64,000 nt of DNA from Planomicrobium soli (GTDB lineage: Bacteria > Bacillota > Bacilli > Bacillales_A > Planococcaceae): the NCBI RefSeq assembly GCF_003014655.1, contig NZ_PYAT01000002.1, positions 1-64,000 on the forward strand. The letters run 5' to 3'. Within the stretch, counting starts at the first letter, position 1, and the number at the start of each line of letters is the position of its first letter. Shown piece after piece: positions 25,153-34,592 of the stretch. The notes beneath the pieces are model-generated. The model ran no database searches. It worked only from the letters and a program-made list of their open reading frames with translations, and was not told where the DNA came from. The position numbers were made by a program, and so were the translations under genes.

Positions 25153-26778
25153 TTATTGTTCTTTTGTAATTTTGTGGAATGGCACGTACCAAACATTCAT
25201 TGGATTCAGCTCATACCCTTTTACCCATGTTCTTGAAGCAGCCTGCAAGTTAGGCTGAGCTACAAAAATATATGGCACGTCTTCTGCCATGATGTTTTGA
25301 ATTTCCCGATAGTTGTTTTCACGCAAACTTTCATCTGTACTAGTTCTTGCTTCTTCCAACAACCCATCCACTTCGCTGTTTTCGTAGAAAGCCAAGTTGA
25401 ATCCAGGCCCTTTGCTCGAAGAATGGGCAAAATACCACAAGTTGTAGTCTGGATCTGGATAATCCGGCGTCCAGGAAACCAAACCGAAGTCATGCTTTCC
25501 ACTTGTCACCAGATCCAGAAATGTCGGCCATGCATACGTCTTGATATTCAGTGTTACGCCTACTTTTTCCAAATCTGATTGCAGCAGCAAAGCTGTATTG
25601 CTTCGGACTTCATCATTTTCAGAAATGGCTATTTCTAATGTCAGGCCTTCCGCTTGTCCGGCTTCTTCCAATAGAGCTTTTGCTTTGTCCAAATCGTATT
25701 CGTATAGTTTCGCATCTGGATTGAAGCCGAACATTCCTTTAGGAACCGCACCGACAATACGTTCCGCCTGGCCAAGGTAAACACTTTCAAGTAATGCGTC
25801 ATAGTTGATGCTGTGGGCAATTGCCTGGCGAACTTTAACGTCGGACAACGGACCGCTTTCGATATTCATCGGCATATAATCAATTTGATAGCCTGAAGCA
25901 TTTACAATTTCCACTCCATCGGTCCCTTCCATTTGGCTAAGGACTTCCGGTGAAATCATGGAATTGTCGATCAAATCGATTTCGCCTTTTTCAAGCATAA
26001 GGCGTGCTGTTGAAGCTTCAGAAACAAAGTTGATGTTCACCGTCTCCATTGTAGGTGCCTCGCCCCAATAATCGGGATTGGCTTTCATGACCAGTTTTTC
26101 TCCACGATCCCAGCTTTCAAGTGTGTATGGACCAGAACCAACTTCTGCTTCCGCAAGAAAGCTTTCACCAAAATCGTCGCCGTGATTTTCTTCCAAATTC
26201 GGATTTAGAATGTTCGCATATGCAGTTCCCAATGTGCTGATGAACGGCGCAAATGGCTGCTTTAATGTAATTTTGATCGTATGGTCGTCAATAATCTCAA
26301 AGCTGTTTTCATCAATGACTTTGCTGAAAATACCTGCTGCTGATTTTCCGACATCCATAGCACGAGTAAAGGAATATTGGACAGCTTCGGCAGTCACAGG
26401 CGAGCCATCATGGAATGTAGCATTTTCTACTAAATAGAAAGTATATTCTGTTCCATCCTCAGAAACTTCCCATCTTTCTGCCAGCATCGGCTGTGGTTCT
26501 GTTGAAGTGCCATCGTATGTTACCAATCGGTCATATAACATATAAGTTACACGAAAAGTTGTATTTGCTGCTGAACCGTGCGGATCAAGCTGCGGTATAT
26601 CCTGGTTAGTCGCAAAGTTGAACACTTTATCATCAAAATTCTCATTTGTTGCCGGAGCTTGATCATCTGGAGACTGCGCGCCTTCCCCTTCTTCGCTGTA
26701 ATTTTGGCACCCTACAAGAACAAATGCCACCATGATCAAAAAGGCCATTAGCTTAAACCATTGAGCTTTAATTTCCAT
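25153..26778 (-). CDS. ABC transporter substrate-binding lipoprotein (family 5)
   Basis: 541 residues. Lipoprotein signal with lipobox VLVGC (Cys24). Family 5 SBP features include LDPHGSAANTTFRVTYMLYDRLVTYDG (about 63-90), RLMLEKGEIDLIDN, DVRQAIAHSINYDALLE-type sequence (written VKVRQAIAHSINYDALLE) and the FGLVSWTPDYPDPDYNLWYF segment. It captures a peptide-like solute outside the membrane for the permease and ATPases encoded upstream. GGGGGAAATAGA lies before the ATG. Confidence 0.93.
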   Translation of the reverse strand: MEIKAQWFKLMAFLIMVAFVLVGCQNYSEEGEGAQSPDDQAPATNENFDDKVFNFATNQDIPQLDPHGSAANTTFRVTYMLYDRLVTYDGTSTEPQPMLAERWEVSEDGTEYTFYLVENATFHDGSPVTAEAVQYSFTRAMDVGKSAAGIFSKVIDENSFEIIDDHTIKITLKQPFAPFISTLGTAYANILNPNLEENHGDDFGESFLAEAEVGSGPYTLESWDRGEKLVMKANPDYWGEAPTMETVNINFVSEASTARLMLEKGEIDLIDNSMISPEVLSQMEGTDGVEIVNASGYQIDYMPMNIESGPLSDVKVRQAIAHSINYDALLESVYLGQAERIVGAVPKGMFGFNPDAKLYEYDLDKAKALLEEAGQAEGLTLEIAISENDEVRSNTALLLQSDLEKVGVTLNIKTYAWPTFLDLVTSGKHDFGLVSWTPDYPDPDYNLWYFAHSSSKGPGFNLAFYENSEVDGLLEEARTSTDESLRENNYREIQNIMAEDVPYIFVAQPNLQAASRTWVKGYELNPMNVWYVPFHKITKEQ

Positions 26779-26867
26779 TCTATTTCCCCCTTATTTTTGA
26801 GTGAATATGTTGAAAACTTAAAGTGAGCCGCTGCAGCAATCCTCCTTTCAATAGGCTCATCAGAAGA

Positions 26868-27686
26868 TCAGCGTTGTTTTGGATCAAGCAGATCATTCAA
26901 TCCATCTCCAAGCAAATTGAATCCCAATACGGTCAACAAAATCGCCAGCCCCGGGAAAGTGGCTGCCCACCAGGCTTCCCGCAATATCTCACGGCTATTG
27001 GACAACATCGCTCCCCATTCCGGAGAAGGCGGCTGGGCGCCAAGGCCGATAAAACTAAGGCCTGCTGCCGCTAAAATAACAAATCCCAAATCAAGTGATG
27101 CTTGAATCGTTGCAGGGGCCATGGCGTTCGGCACAATTTCCTTGAATAGGATCCGGAACGGATTTGCGCCAAGTGCCCGGTTCGCTTCAATGTATTCCGA
27201 ATGCTTGATCGATAAAACAGACGATCTGACAATCCGCGTATACCATGGCCACCATGTAGCAGCAAGCGCCAGCATGACGTTTTCGATCGACGGCCCAAGT
27301 GCCGCCGCAATCGACATTGCCAAGATGATTCCTGGAAACGATAAGAAGATATCTGTGATTCGCATAATGACTTGGTCCACCCGGCCGCCGATATAACCGG
27401 CTATCGCTCCTAAGATTGTTCCAATCGGAAATGAAATTGCAACCACTAATAAACCAATGCGCAGCGAAATTCTGGTGCCATAAACAATCCGGCTAAAAAT
27501 ATCCCTGCCCACTTCATCCGTTCCAAAATAATGCTCGGCGCTTGGCGCTTCCAATTTACTGACCAGATCCACTTCTGTCGGGCTGTGGGTGGCAATGACT
27601 GGAGCAAATGCTGCGGTTATCAGAATGATCAGCACAATGACGAGCCCAAGCACAGTCAATGGGCTGCTTGTTATTCTCCGTACCAA
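26868..27686 (-). CDS. Peptide-type ABC permease, DppC/OppC family
   Basis: 272 residues with about six membrane segments and the BPD_transp_1 EAA loop EANRALGANPFRILFKEIVPN (about 165-185). The signature GTDEVGRDIFSRIVYGTRISL follows the first segment, as in DppC. I use the TTG at 27686 because AGGGAG lies 8 nt upstream; a GTG at 27695 is too close to the Shine-Dalgarno. It partners the next gene upstream. Confidence 0.9.
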   Translation of the reverse strand: MVRRITSSPLTVLGLVIVLIILITAAFAPVIATHSPTEVDLVSKLEAPSAEHYFGTDEVGRDIFSRIVYGTRISLRIGLLVVAISFPIGTILGAIAGYIGGRVDQVIMRITDIFLSFPGIILAMSIAAALGPSIENVMLALAATWWPWYTRIVRSSVLSIKHSEYIEANRALGANPFRILFKEIVPNAMAPATIQASLDLGFVILAAAGLSFIGLGAQPPSPEWGAMLSNSREILREAWWAATFPGLAILLTVLGFNLLGDGLNDLLDPKQR

Positions 27687-27699
27687 GTCAACCACTCCC

Positions 27700-28713
27700 T
27701 TAATTGTGTTTTAAGCGTGGATCTATGAAGAAATAAAGCGTATCAACAATCAGATTGACCAGAATGAAAATAACCGCAATAAGCAGCGTTACACCCATAA
27801 CCGCCGGGAAGTCCAAGTAATTTATGGCATTTACTGCATACTGCCCAAGACCCGGCCAGGAAAAGACCGCCTCTACCAGGACACTTCCGCCAAGGGCGTG
27901 GCCAAATGCCATACCGAGCAATGTAATGACCGGCATGACGCCGTTTCGTAAAGCATGGCCATATAGCACGCGGTTTTCCGGCGCCCCTTTTGCGTAAGCT
28001 GTGCGGATATAGTCGCTTTTTAATACCGATAACATGCTCGACCTCGTCATTCTTGTGATCATGCCGATGGTCACCGCTGCAAGCGTAAGCCCCGGCAAGA
28101 TCAAATGCATGATTGCCGCATAGAGTACTGGCCAATTCCCTGTCAATAAAGCATCTACTGTATACATTCCAGTTATATAATCGGGCGGCGCCATGCCGCC
28201 ATCCAACCGGCCGGATCCTGGGAGAACACCCAGTTTTAAATAGAAGAAAAGCAATAACAGCAGCCCTAGCCAGAAGGCAGGCATTGCAACCCCCAGCAGA
28301 GCGAAAATCCTCGTAAACTGATCCGCAAGCTTATCTTTCCTGCTCGCGCTTATAATGCCGAACGGGATTCCAACCACTAACGTGACAACCATCGCAAACA
28401 TTGTCAGTTCAAAAGTGGCCGGGGAATATCTTAGCAAATCATTTAGGACCGGACGCTGGGAATAAGTGCTTTGTCCAAGATCCCCTTGAGCAATCCCTCC
28501 CATATACCGTCCATATTGGACATAGAGTGGATCATTCAATCCCATATCCTCGCGGAGCGCCTCTAATCCTTCCGGCGTCGCTTTTGGTCCCAATATTAGA
28601 CGGGCAGGATCACCCGGAATGGTATTGGAAATCGCAAAGGTAAGAATACTAATGCCAATTAAAATTGGAATCATCAACAATAATCGTTTGGCGACAAATT
28701 GTAAGGCATGCAT
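27700..28713 (-). CDS. Peptide-type ABC permease, DppB/OppB family
   Basis: 337 residues with about six membrane segments, N-terminal FVAKRLLLMIPILIGISILTF and EAA loop AYAKGAPENRVLYGHALRNGVMPV (about 232-255), typical of DppB. AAGGAAGGAAG precedes the ATG. It forms the channel with the DppC-like gene that starts 14 bp after its stop. Confidence 0.92.
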   Translation of the reverse strand: MHALQFVAKRLLLMIPILIGISILTFAISNTIPGDPARLILGPKATPEGLEALREDMGLNDPLYVQYGRYMGGIAQGDLGQSTYSQRPVLNDLLRYSPATFELTMFAMVVTLVVGIPFGIISASRKDKLADQFTRIFALLGVAMPAFWLGLLLLLFFYLKLGVLPGSGRLDGGMAPPDYITGMYTVDALLTGNWPVLYAAIMHLILPGLTLAAVTIGMITRMTRSSMLSVLKSDYIRTAYAKGAPENRVLYGHALRNGVMPVITLLGMAFGHALGGSVLVEAVFSWPGLGQYAVNAINYLDFPAVMGVTLLIAVIFILVNLIVDTLYFFIDPRLKHN

Positions 28714-28740
28714 CGAGTCGCACTTCCTTCCTTAGCAATT

Positions 28741-29697
28741 TTAAGTATGGATACAGGCAGCAAAATGGCCAGGCGTTTTCTCTTCCAAAGGCGGTACGAT
28801 TTCTGCACACTCTTTTGTTGCCATCGGACATCTTGTATGAAACGGGCAGCCGGATGGCGGATTTGACGGACTCGGCAAATCTCCCTGCAAAATGATCCGC
28901 TCTTTTTTCTGCGTCGGATCCGGTACTGGCAAAGCCGATAACAGCGCGCGTGTATAAGGATGTTTCGGATCCGAATAGACTTTCTCCACATCGGATATCT
29001 CAACAACTTTTCCTAAATACATCACAGCAACTTTGTCTGATATATGTTGGACAACTGATAAGTCATGTGAAATGAACATATAACTCAGATTCATTTCCTG
29101 CTGCAGCTCCAGCATCAAATTCAAGACTTGGGACTGCACGGAAACATCCAAAGCAGAAACCGGCTCATCCGCAATGATCAAGCGGGGTTCAAGCATCAAC
29201 GCTCGGGCAATACCGATCCGTTGGCGTTGCCCACCTGAAAATTCATGCGGATAATTATTCAGCTGGTCTTTTCGCAAGCCGATTTTCTCTACAAGCAGTT
29301 CAACTTTTTCCCTTCGTTCTTTGCGGGAGCCGATATTATGGATAGCTAATGGCGCTTCTAAAATCTGCCTTACCGTATTTCTTGGATTTAATGAGGCATA
29401 TGGATCTTGAAAGACGATTTGCATTTCTTTGCGCAACTCTTTCATCTGTTTTGCGTTCATATCGGTTACTTCTTCACCTTTAAATTTAATGCTGCCTTCT
29501 GTGGGTTCTGCCAGGCGCAAAATAGATCTGCCCAGACTGGATTTGCCGCATCCGGATTCACCGACAATGCCTAAAGTTTGTCCTTCTTCGATGAAAAGGC
29601 TAACGCCGTCCACCGCTTTTACAGTTGTCTTCTCACCAAGGAAACCTTTTTTAATGATGAAGTGCTGTTTCAAGTTCGTCACTTCTAACAACGCCAT
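28741..29697 (-). CDS. Peptide ABC transporter ATPase, DppF/OppF family
   Basis: 318 residues. Walker A GESGCGKSSLGRS, signature SGGQRQRIGIARAL, Walker B LIIADEPVSALD, then the oligopeptide-type C-terminal extension with the Cys-rich SGCPFHTRCPMATKECAE (about 285-303) that can hold an iron-sulphur cluster. The ATG at 29697 has AAAGGGGGAG upstream and lies 47 bp inside the preceding dppD-like gene. Confidence 0.93.
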   Translation of the reverse strand: MALLEVTNLKQHFIIKKGFLGEKTTVKAVDGVSLFIEEGQTLGIVGESGCGKSSLGRSILRLAEPTEGSIKFKGEEVTDMNAKQMKELRKEMQIVFQDPYASLNPRNTVRQILEAPLAIHNIGSRKERREKVELLVEKIGLRKDQLNNYPHEFSGGQRQRIGIARALMLEPRLIIADEPVSALDVSVQSQVLNLMLELQQEMNLSYMFISHDLSVVQHISDKVAVMYLGKVVEISDVEKVYSDPKHPYTRALLSALPVPDPTQKKERIILQGDLPSPSNPPSGCPFHTRCPMATKECAEIVPPLEEKTPGHFAACIHT

Positions 29698-30667
29698 CCT
29701 GGTCTCCCCCTTTCTCGTCAAAAAGCCAGCAGGCCGATTGATGGCCGTCTTTTATATCGAACATTGGCGGCACCGTCGTCCGGCAAATATCCATCGTATG
29801 TCGGCAACGCTCTGCAAATCGGCACCCTGCAGGCATATTTCCGGGAGCCGGCACCGTGCCGGGAATCGAACCCAATTTTTGCTTGCGTTGCCCAAGTTTC
29901 GGAATAGAGTCGAGCAATCCGATCGTATAGGGATGGGTCGGATTCTGGAACAATTCCCGTACTGGTCCTTGTTCGACAATTTTTCCTGCGTACATGACAA
30001 TGACACGGTCACACACTTCCGCCACAACTCCCATATCGTGGGTGATCATGATAATGCCCATTTGGGTTCGCCGTTTAATTTCACCCATCAACTCCAGAAT
30101 CTGCGCTTGAATCGTAACATCGAGCGCGGTTGTCGGCTCGTCACAAATCAATAGCTGCGGTTCACAAGCCATTGCAATCGCAATCATGACCCGCTGCCTC
30201 ATTCCGCCTGATAATTGGTGGGGATATTCGTTGACCAGTTCTTCGGCACGAGGAAGGCCGACATCTTTTAATAGCTTCAATACACGGGTTCGCCGTTCTT
30301 CTTTTGTCATATTGCGGTGCAGGATCAGCGATTCTTCGATTTGTGTCCCGACAGTTTGCAATGGATTAAGCGATGTCAAAGGGTCTTGGAAAATCATCGA
30401 CACCTGGTTGCCTCTAATCTTTTCCAGCTTGCGCTTCGAATACTTGGCAATGTTTTCGTCCATCAAATTGATTTCACCGTCCAACCGGGCTTTTTCCGGA
30501 AGCAGGCGCATAAGAGACAGCGCAGTCATGCTTTTTCCACAACCAGATTCACCGACAATCCCGACAGTTTCCCCTTTTTCTACTTGGAAAGAGATATGAT
30601 CCAATATGGTCGCGTATTTTCCATTTTTCTTTAGGGATAGGGACAAGTCTTTTACTTTTAACAGCAT
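29651..30667 (-). CDS. Peptide ABC transporter ATPase, DppD/OppD family
   Basis: 338 residues from the second ATG (30667), for which GGGGG is correctly spaced. Walker A GESGCGKSMTALS, signature LSGGMRQRVMIAIA, Walker [13 protein letters not shown] and the Cys-containing C-terminal AGCRFAERCRHTMDICR motif. Its last about 15 codons overlap the DppF-like gene, an unusually long overlap for this pair. Confidence 0.93.
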   Translation of the reverse strand: MLLKVKDLSLSLKKNGKYATILDHISFQVEKGETVGIVGESGCGKSMTALSLMRLLPEKARLDGEINLMDENIAKYSKRKLEKIRGNQVSMIFQDPLTSLNPLQTVGTQIEESLILHRNMTKEERRTRVLKLLKDVGLPRAEELVNEYPHQLSGGMRQRVMIAIAMACEPQLLICDEPTTALDVTIQAQILELMGEIKRRTQMGIIMITHDMGVVAEVCDRVIVMYAGKIVEQGPVRELFQNPTHPYTIGLLDSIPKLGQRKQKLGSIPGTVPAPGNMPAGCRFAERCRHTMDICRTTVPPMFDIKDGHQSACWLFDEKGGDQDGVVRSDELETALHH

Positions 30668-30686
30668 GCTCATAACCCCCTTCGCT

Positions 30687-31337
30687 TTATGATTGAGCTA
30701 CTTTAGCTAAGTCTTTCAATGCAGCGGTATAGTGGTCTGAAAAAGTTTTCTGGATTTTTTGGCAGTCTTTTGTGCGCAGAGCATCCAACAACACTTGGTG
30801 GTTATAGACGACTTGTTCCACCCGCAGAGGAACTTGATTGGCTATTGTCAAAAACATAGCCCCTACCTGGGTATCCATGTGCTTGTGGATGCTGATCAAT
30901 CGGTTATGTTTGGATGCACTAACGATGGTTCCGTGGAAAAGAATATCGCATTGTGCTTGTTTTTCTAAATCCTGCTCCACCATTGCCTGATGGAACTTCT
31001 CCAACAATCGTTCTAATTTCTTAAGATCCTTTTCGGTTAAATGTTCTATCGCCAGCTGAGCTGCTTCACCTTCCAATAATGCGCGAAGCGTATAAATTTC
31101 AAAGGCGTCCTGTTGCGAGAGTGTAGCAACAAAAGTTCCTTTGTTGGTTTCGTGTTTGATCAAGCCTTCATTCTGGAGGAGCTTTAATGCTTCCCGTACC
31201 GGCCCTCTGGAAATTTGGAGTTTTTCCGCCAAACGGGCTTGGTTTATACGTTCTCCTGCGTTCAGTTCTCCGTTCAAAATCATTTTTCTGATTATCTTAG
31301 CGACGTCATCTGAAAGTGTCCGGTGATCGAGAATCAT
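30687..31337 (-). CDS. GntR-family regulator with FCD domain
   Basis: 216 residues from the ATG at 31337 (MILDHRTLSDD), preceded by GGAGGGGGAA. Winged helix at about 10-75 (INQARLAEKLQISRGPVREALKLLQNEGLI) and an all-helical FadR-type FCD ligand domain at about 80-210 with the metal/ligand residues of the usual DxxFH (CDILFHGTIVSASKH) pattern. It is encoded between the dehydrogenases and the transporter and most likely represses this operon until its substrate is present. Confidence 0.92.
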   Translation of the reverse strand: MILDHRTLSDDVAKIIRKMILNGELNAGERINQARLAEKLQISRGPVREALKLLQNEGLIKHETNKGTFVATLSQQDAFEIYTLRALLEGEAAQLAIEHLTEKDLKKLERLLEKFHQAMVEQDLEKQAQCDILFHGTIVSASKHNRLISIHKHMDTQVGAMFLTIANQVPLRVEQVVYNHQVLLDALRTKDCQKIQKTFSDHYTAALKDLAKVAQS

Positions 31338-31356
31338 TGCCTTTCCCCCTCCTATC

Positions 31357-32403
31357 TCAACTGGCCTTTTCCGGCAAAGACTCGTAAATTTCCTTAAGTT
31401 CATACAAGTTGTCCCAGCTCATTTGCCGTTTGCCTATTTCAATTTCTTTAATAGCGGAAACCAACGCTGAAAGCAAAGGCGTTTGGATTCCGTGGCTTTC
31501 GGCAATCTCTAAAATCGGCACTAATTGGGCGTCCACTTCCGTCTTTCGTTTCCGAACCGCCAAGTCCCGCCAAATGCCGCTTTTTGTCTTTTTATTAGAA
31601 GCCATCCGCTCAGCAAGCTTATCGAGCTGGGCATCCAGTTTTTCTTGAGGGCGCAGTGCTCGCGGATAGACGAGAGAGGGGTCCCAATCGTCAAAGCCAA
31701 GCGGGGACACCCCTTCTTTATCAGCAGTCTCTAAAATCTCTGAGCATAACTCCATCAATGCTCCCCGCAACTCCTTTTTCCTGACAACAGCAGCCATCGT
31801 TTCATCAACTAGCGCAGTCGCGTATAAAAGTCCTGCATAAGATAATTTCCCCCACAAATATCCCCAAATATTATCCGTAACTTTCGCCGGCCCCCAACTT
31901 TGCAAAGTTGCTCGTAAGCGGAGGATGCGAGCAGAAATCGTTCCGTCCAGCTCTCCAAGATATAAAGAAGCAACCCCTCCGTAAAGGATGCGGCCGGGTT
32001 CCAAGTAGTCGGCCGAAAAATTGACAAAGCAGCCGATTGTCCGTTCAGCACCGACCATTTTTGAAATTTGGCGTTCACATAAGCCATTCTGCAATGAAAC
32101 CACCTGAGTAGCACTAGTCAGTAACGGAAAAAACGGTTTTAATGCGGTTTCGGTATGATGAGCTTTTACGCATAAAAAGATAAGGCCAAGCGGTTCATTT
32201 TTTTCTATCAATTGCTGAGGGGTATAGGCTTTCGCTTGAACTGTAAACGTTTCTTCCGGCCCTTCGATCGTCAGGCCATCTTTATTTATTTTATCGACAT
32301 GGTCTACAGCAATGTCGCAAAAAGCCACTTCTTCGCCTGCACGAACCAAGTAAGCTCCTAAGACCCCACCGATTGCACCAGATCCGATAATTGTAATCGC
32401 CAT
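31357..32403 (-). CDS. Ketopantoate-reductase-like (ApbA/PanE family) dehydrogenase
   Basis: 348 residues from the ATG at 32403 (MAITIIGSGAIGG), with AGGAGG upstream; the longer frame is only an extension over the SDR gene. Rossmann motif IGSGAIGGVLGAYL at the N terminus, and LCVKAHHTETALK and VVSLQNGLCE as in PanE. In a catabolic operon it is more likely to oxidise or reduce a 2-keto/2-hydroxy acid derived from the substrate than to make pantothenate. This is inference. Confidence 0.85.
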   Translation of the reverse strand: MAITIIGSGAIGGVLGAYLVRAGEEVAFCDIAVDHVDKINKDGLTIEGPEETFTVQAKAYTPQQLIEKNEPLGLIFLCVKAHHTETALKPFFPLLTSATQVVSLQNGLCERQISKMVGAERTIGCFVNFSADYLEPGRILYGGVASLYLGELDGTISARILRLRATLQSWGPAKVTDNIWGYLWGKLSYAGLLYATALVDETMAAVVRKKELRGALMELCSEILETADKEGVSPLGFDDWDPSLVYPRALRPQEKLDAQLDKLAERMASNKKTKSGIWRDLAVRKRKTEVDAQLVPILEIAESHGIQTPLLSALVSAIKEIEIGKRQMSWDNLYELKEIYESLPEKAS

Positions 32404-32414
32404 ATTGCCGCCTC

Positions 32415-33230
32415 CTAAAAAAGTTGTAATCCGCCATCCGCGGAAATTACTTGTCCGCTGACATACTGGGCGAAATCTGATGCAAAAAACAATACCGGGT
32501 AGGCAATATCTTCCGGCGTGCCCAACCGATTGATCGAAATAGCTTCTATCAAATTTGCTTGGGCCTCTTCTGTCATGGCGTCCCACTGTTTTTGTGTGGA
32601 CGGATTGGATAATACAAATCCCGGAGCTATATTGTTGACCGTGATCCCAAATGGCCCGAGTTCCCGTGCCATTTGCCTGGTCAATCCAATTTGGCCGGCT
32701 TTGGCGCTCGTATAAGCTTGAATGCCAGTCAAACTGCTGCTTCTTCCTGCTCCGCTGGAAATATTAACGATTCTTCCATAGCCGTTCTTCTTCATATACG
32801 GAGTTGCGGCACGTATCATGTAAAAAGCCGATGTCAAGTTAATATCAAGTACTTTCGCCCACTCTTCGTCCGTCACTTTTTCAATTGGCTGATGCACTTG
32901 TCCAGCTACGCCTCCTGCAACGTTGATCAAAATATCAATCTGTTTAAAGTCGGCCGCTACTCGTTCAAGCAGAGAGCTTACTTCAGCCGAATTGGTTACG
33001 TCACAGCGATAAATCTTAATTTTCCCCTTTGTGTCCGCAGCTTCAATAGCTGCTTCCACTTCAAGTTTTGAGTGTTCAAGCGGCTCGTTCAATATATCGG
33101 TTGCTGCAACGTGCGCGCCGCGGCTCGCAAACTCTTTGCAAATCGCCCTTCCGATGCCATGGGCTGCTCCGGTCACGACCACTGTTCGATTTTCAAAAGT
33201 TAACTGTAAACTGTTAACACTTTGCCCCAC
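32415..33230 (-). CDS. SDR-family dehydrogenase
   Basis: About 271 residues. The classical short-chain dehydrogenase motifs are present: VVTGAAHGIGRAI (about 17), INVAGGVAG (in place of NNAG), catalytic Ser in VNISSGAGRSS and YTSAKAG (Tyr-x-x-x-Lys). A GTG at 33230 is used as start: the promoter predicts transcription from about 33254, so the TTG at 33251 would be almost leaderless. First gene of the long operon, 11 bp before the PanE-like gene. Substrate unknown. Confidence 0.8.
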   Translation of the reverse strand: MGQSVNSLQLTFENRTVVVTGAAHGIGRAICKEFASRGAHVAATDILNEPLEHSKLEVEAAIEAADTKGKIKIYRCDVTNSAEVSSLLERVAADFKQIDILINVAGGVAGQVHQPIEKVTDEEWAKVLDINLTSAFYMIRAATPYMKKNGYGRIVNISSGAGRSSSLTGIQAYTSAKAGQIGLTRQMARELGPFGITVNNIAPGFVLSNPSTQKQWDAMTEEAQANLIEAISINRLGTPEDIAYPVLFFASDFAQYVSGQVISADGGLQLF

Positions 33231-33260
33231 ATGAACGGCCCCATTTCGCAATTTTTTATT

Positions 33261-33289
33261 ATTATATGCGTCATTTTTTTGAAAAGCAA
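33261..33289 (-). promoter_or_regulatory. Promoter of the 13-gene transport/hydrolase operon
   Basis: Minus-strand TTGCTT (33284-33289), 17-bp spacer and TATAAT (33261-33266). It is the best promoter seen before the SDR-PanE-GntR-transporter-hydrolase run. A GntR operator is expected here but was not identified. Confidence 0.7.
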
Positions 33290-33358
33290 TAACTTATTTA
33301 AATATTCAGTAAATTTATTTCAGTCTTTATTGCTGCATTGGATTAATAAACACCAAAT

Positions 33359-33387
33359 AAAAAAGCAAGCCCATGAATAGGCTTGCA
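33359..33387 (-). terminator. ROK kinase gene terminator
   Basis: GCAAGCC / GGCTTGC stem with minus-strand TTTTTT, directly after the kinase gene. Confidence 0.85.
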
Positions 33388-33401
33388 GATCTGTTTAACT
33401 T

Positions 33402-34280
33402 TTATTTGTTTTCATCCAACACCAGCAAAGCGGCGCCAAGAATGCCTGCTTCGTTTTCAAATTGCGCGACTTTGACTTCCACTGGATTTAATAAAAGCGG
33501 TTCCAAATGTCGGTTTAGTTGGTCCCACCAAAATTCCGCCGACTCTGATACCCCTCCGCCGATCACTACGATGTCCATATCAAAAGCCGCTTGCAAAGAA
33601 CTGATGACAAGTGCCAAATCTTTCGTAAATCCGTCCACCACTTTTTGCGCCTCCGGATTGGTGCTGGCTGTTGTAAAAAGTTCCTGTGGAGTAATCTGCA
33701 AACCTGCTTCTTTTATTCGACGCACGAGTGCAGTTCCAGAGACGTATTGTTCAGAACAGCCTTCACGGCCGCATGTGCAAAGCACTCCGTTTGGATACAA
33801 AATCATGTGTCCCAATTCCGCTGCCCCGCCGTGCTTGCCTCCGCTAAGCAGATTGCCATCCCAAATAACGCCTCCGCCCAAGCCGGTGCCAAGCGTTAAA
33901 CAAACAGTCCGGCTGTAGCCTTTTGCCGCTCCGAACTTTGCTTCTGCAAGTGCAGCAGCATTAGCATCGTTTTCAACTTCAACGCGTTTGCCAGTCGCCC
34001 GCTCTAATTGTTCTTTGACAAGTGTGCCTGTCCAACCGGGCAAGGTTTCGGTTGCGTAAATCACTTTTCCTTGTGTTGGATCGACAAAACCATGCGTACC
34101 GATTCCAATTGCTTCAATCTCAGGATCCAGCTCTAAAAAACGCAAAACTTGTTCTTCCAAATACGGATAAAGCGGAAACTGTGTAGGCAGTTTCTCGTCC
34201 AACGTGATAGCCCCTGCATCGTCTACAACGCTCATCCGCACTTTTGTTCCACCAATGTCGACACCCAATACTTTAACCAT
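33402..34280 (-). CDS. ROK-family sugar kinase (glucokinase-like)
   Basis: 292 residues from the ATG at 34280 (MVKVLGVDIGGTKVR), preceded by AGAGGG. ATP site GVDIGGTKVRMSVVD at the N terminus, LTLGTGLGGGVIWDG (about 125), catalytic-region ENDANAAALAE, and the ROK zinc motif GHMILYPNGVLCTCGREGCSEQYVSG (His and three Cys, about 155-180). Probably phosphorylates glucose or a related hexose. Sits alone with its own terminator. Confidence 0.88.
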   Translation of the reverse strand: MVKVLGVDIGGTKVRMSVVDDAGAITLDEKLPTQFPLYPYLEEQVLRFLELDPEIEAIGIGTHGFVDPTQGKVIYATETLPGWTGTLVKEQLERATGKRVEVENDANAAALAEAKFGAAKGYSRTVCLTLGTGLGGGVIWDGNLLSGGKHGGAAELGHMILYPNGVLCTCGREGCSEQYVSGTALVRRIKEAGLQITPQELFTTASTNPEAQKVVDGFTKDLALVISSLQAAFDMDIVVIGGGVSESAEFWWDQLNRHLEPLLLNPVEVKVAQFENEAGILGAALLVLDENK

Positions 34281-34592
34281 GAATACCCTCTTTTCATTGT
34301 TTGCATTTTGATAGATCAACCTTTAATTCGGTTCTATTAACAATATACCCTATATGGATGCTGCTTGCTTTTGTAATTTTTCGGATTATAACCAATCCTG
34401 ATTTGCACTCCATCAGTTAGATGATAAGGTTTGCTTGCAACGACATCTTGCCGCCCCCTCTACCAAAACCTTCCATTGCCATATCTTTTGATTAAATTCG
34501 CTTTTTTGGCGGAAAGTCCTTTCTTCTTCATGAACATTAAAGTCTCTTGAACCGGGTATAAATACTCCATATAACTCTAAGGAGGGTGGCGC

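Noticed and set aside
31357-32586. Long form of the PanE-like protein with an about 60-residue N-terminal extension
   Set aside because: The extension overlaps the SDR gene in another frame; a strong AGGAGG precedes the ATG at 32403 that gives a normal Rossmann start.
34554-34589. Promoter TTGAAC-N17-TATAAC before the Sir2 gene
   Set aside because: Transcription from it would start at the Shine-Dalgarno itself, leaving almost no leader; not listed as a feature.
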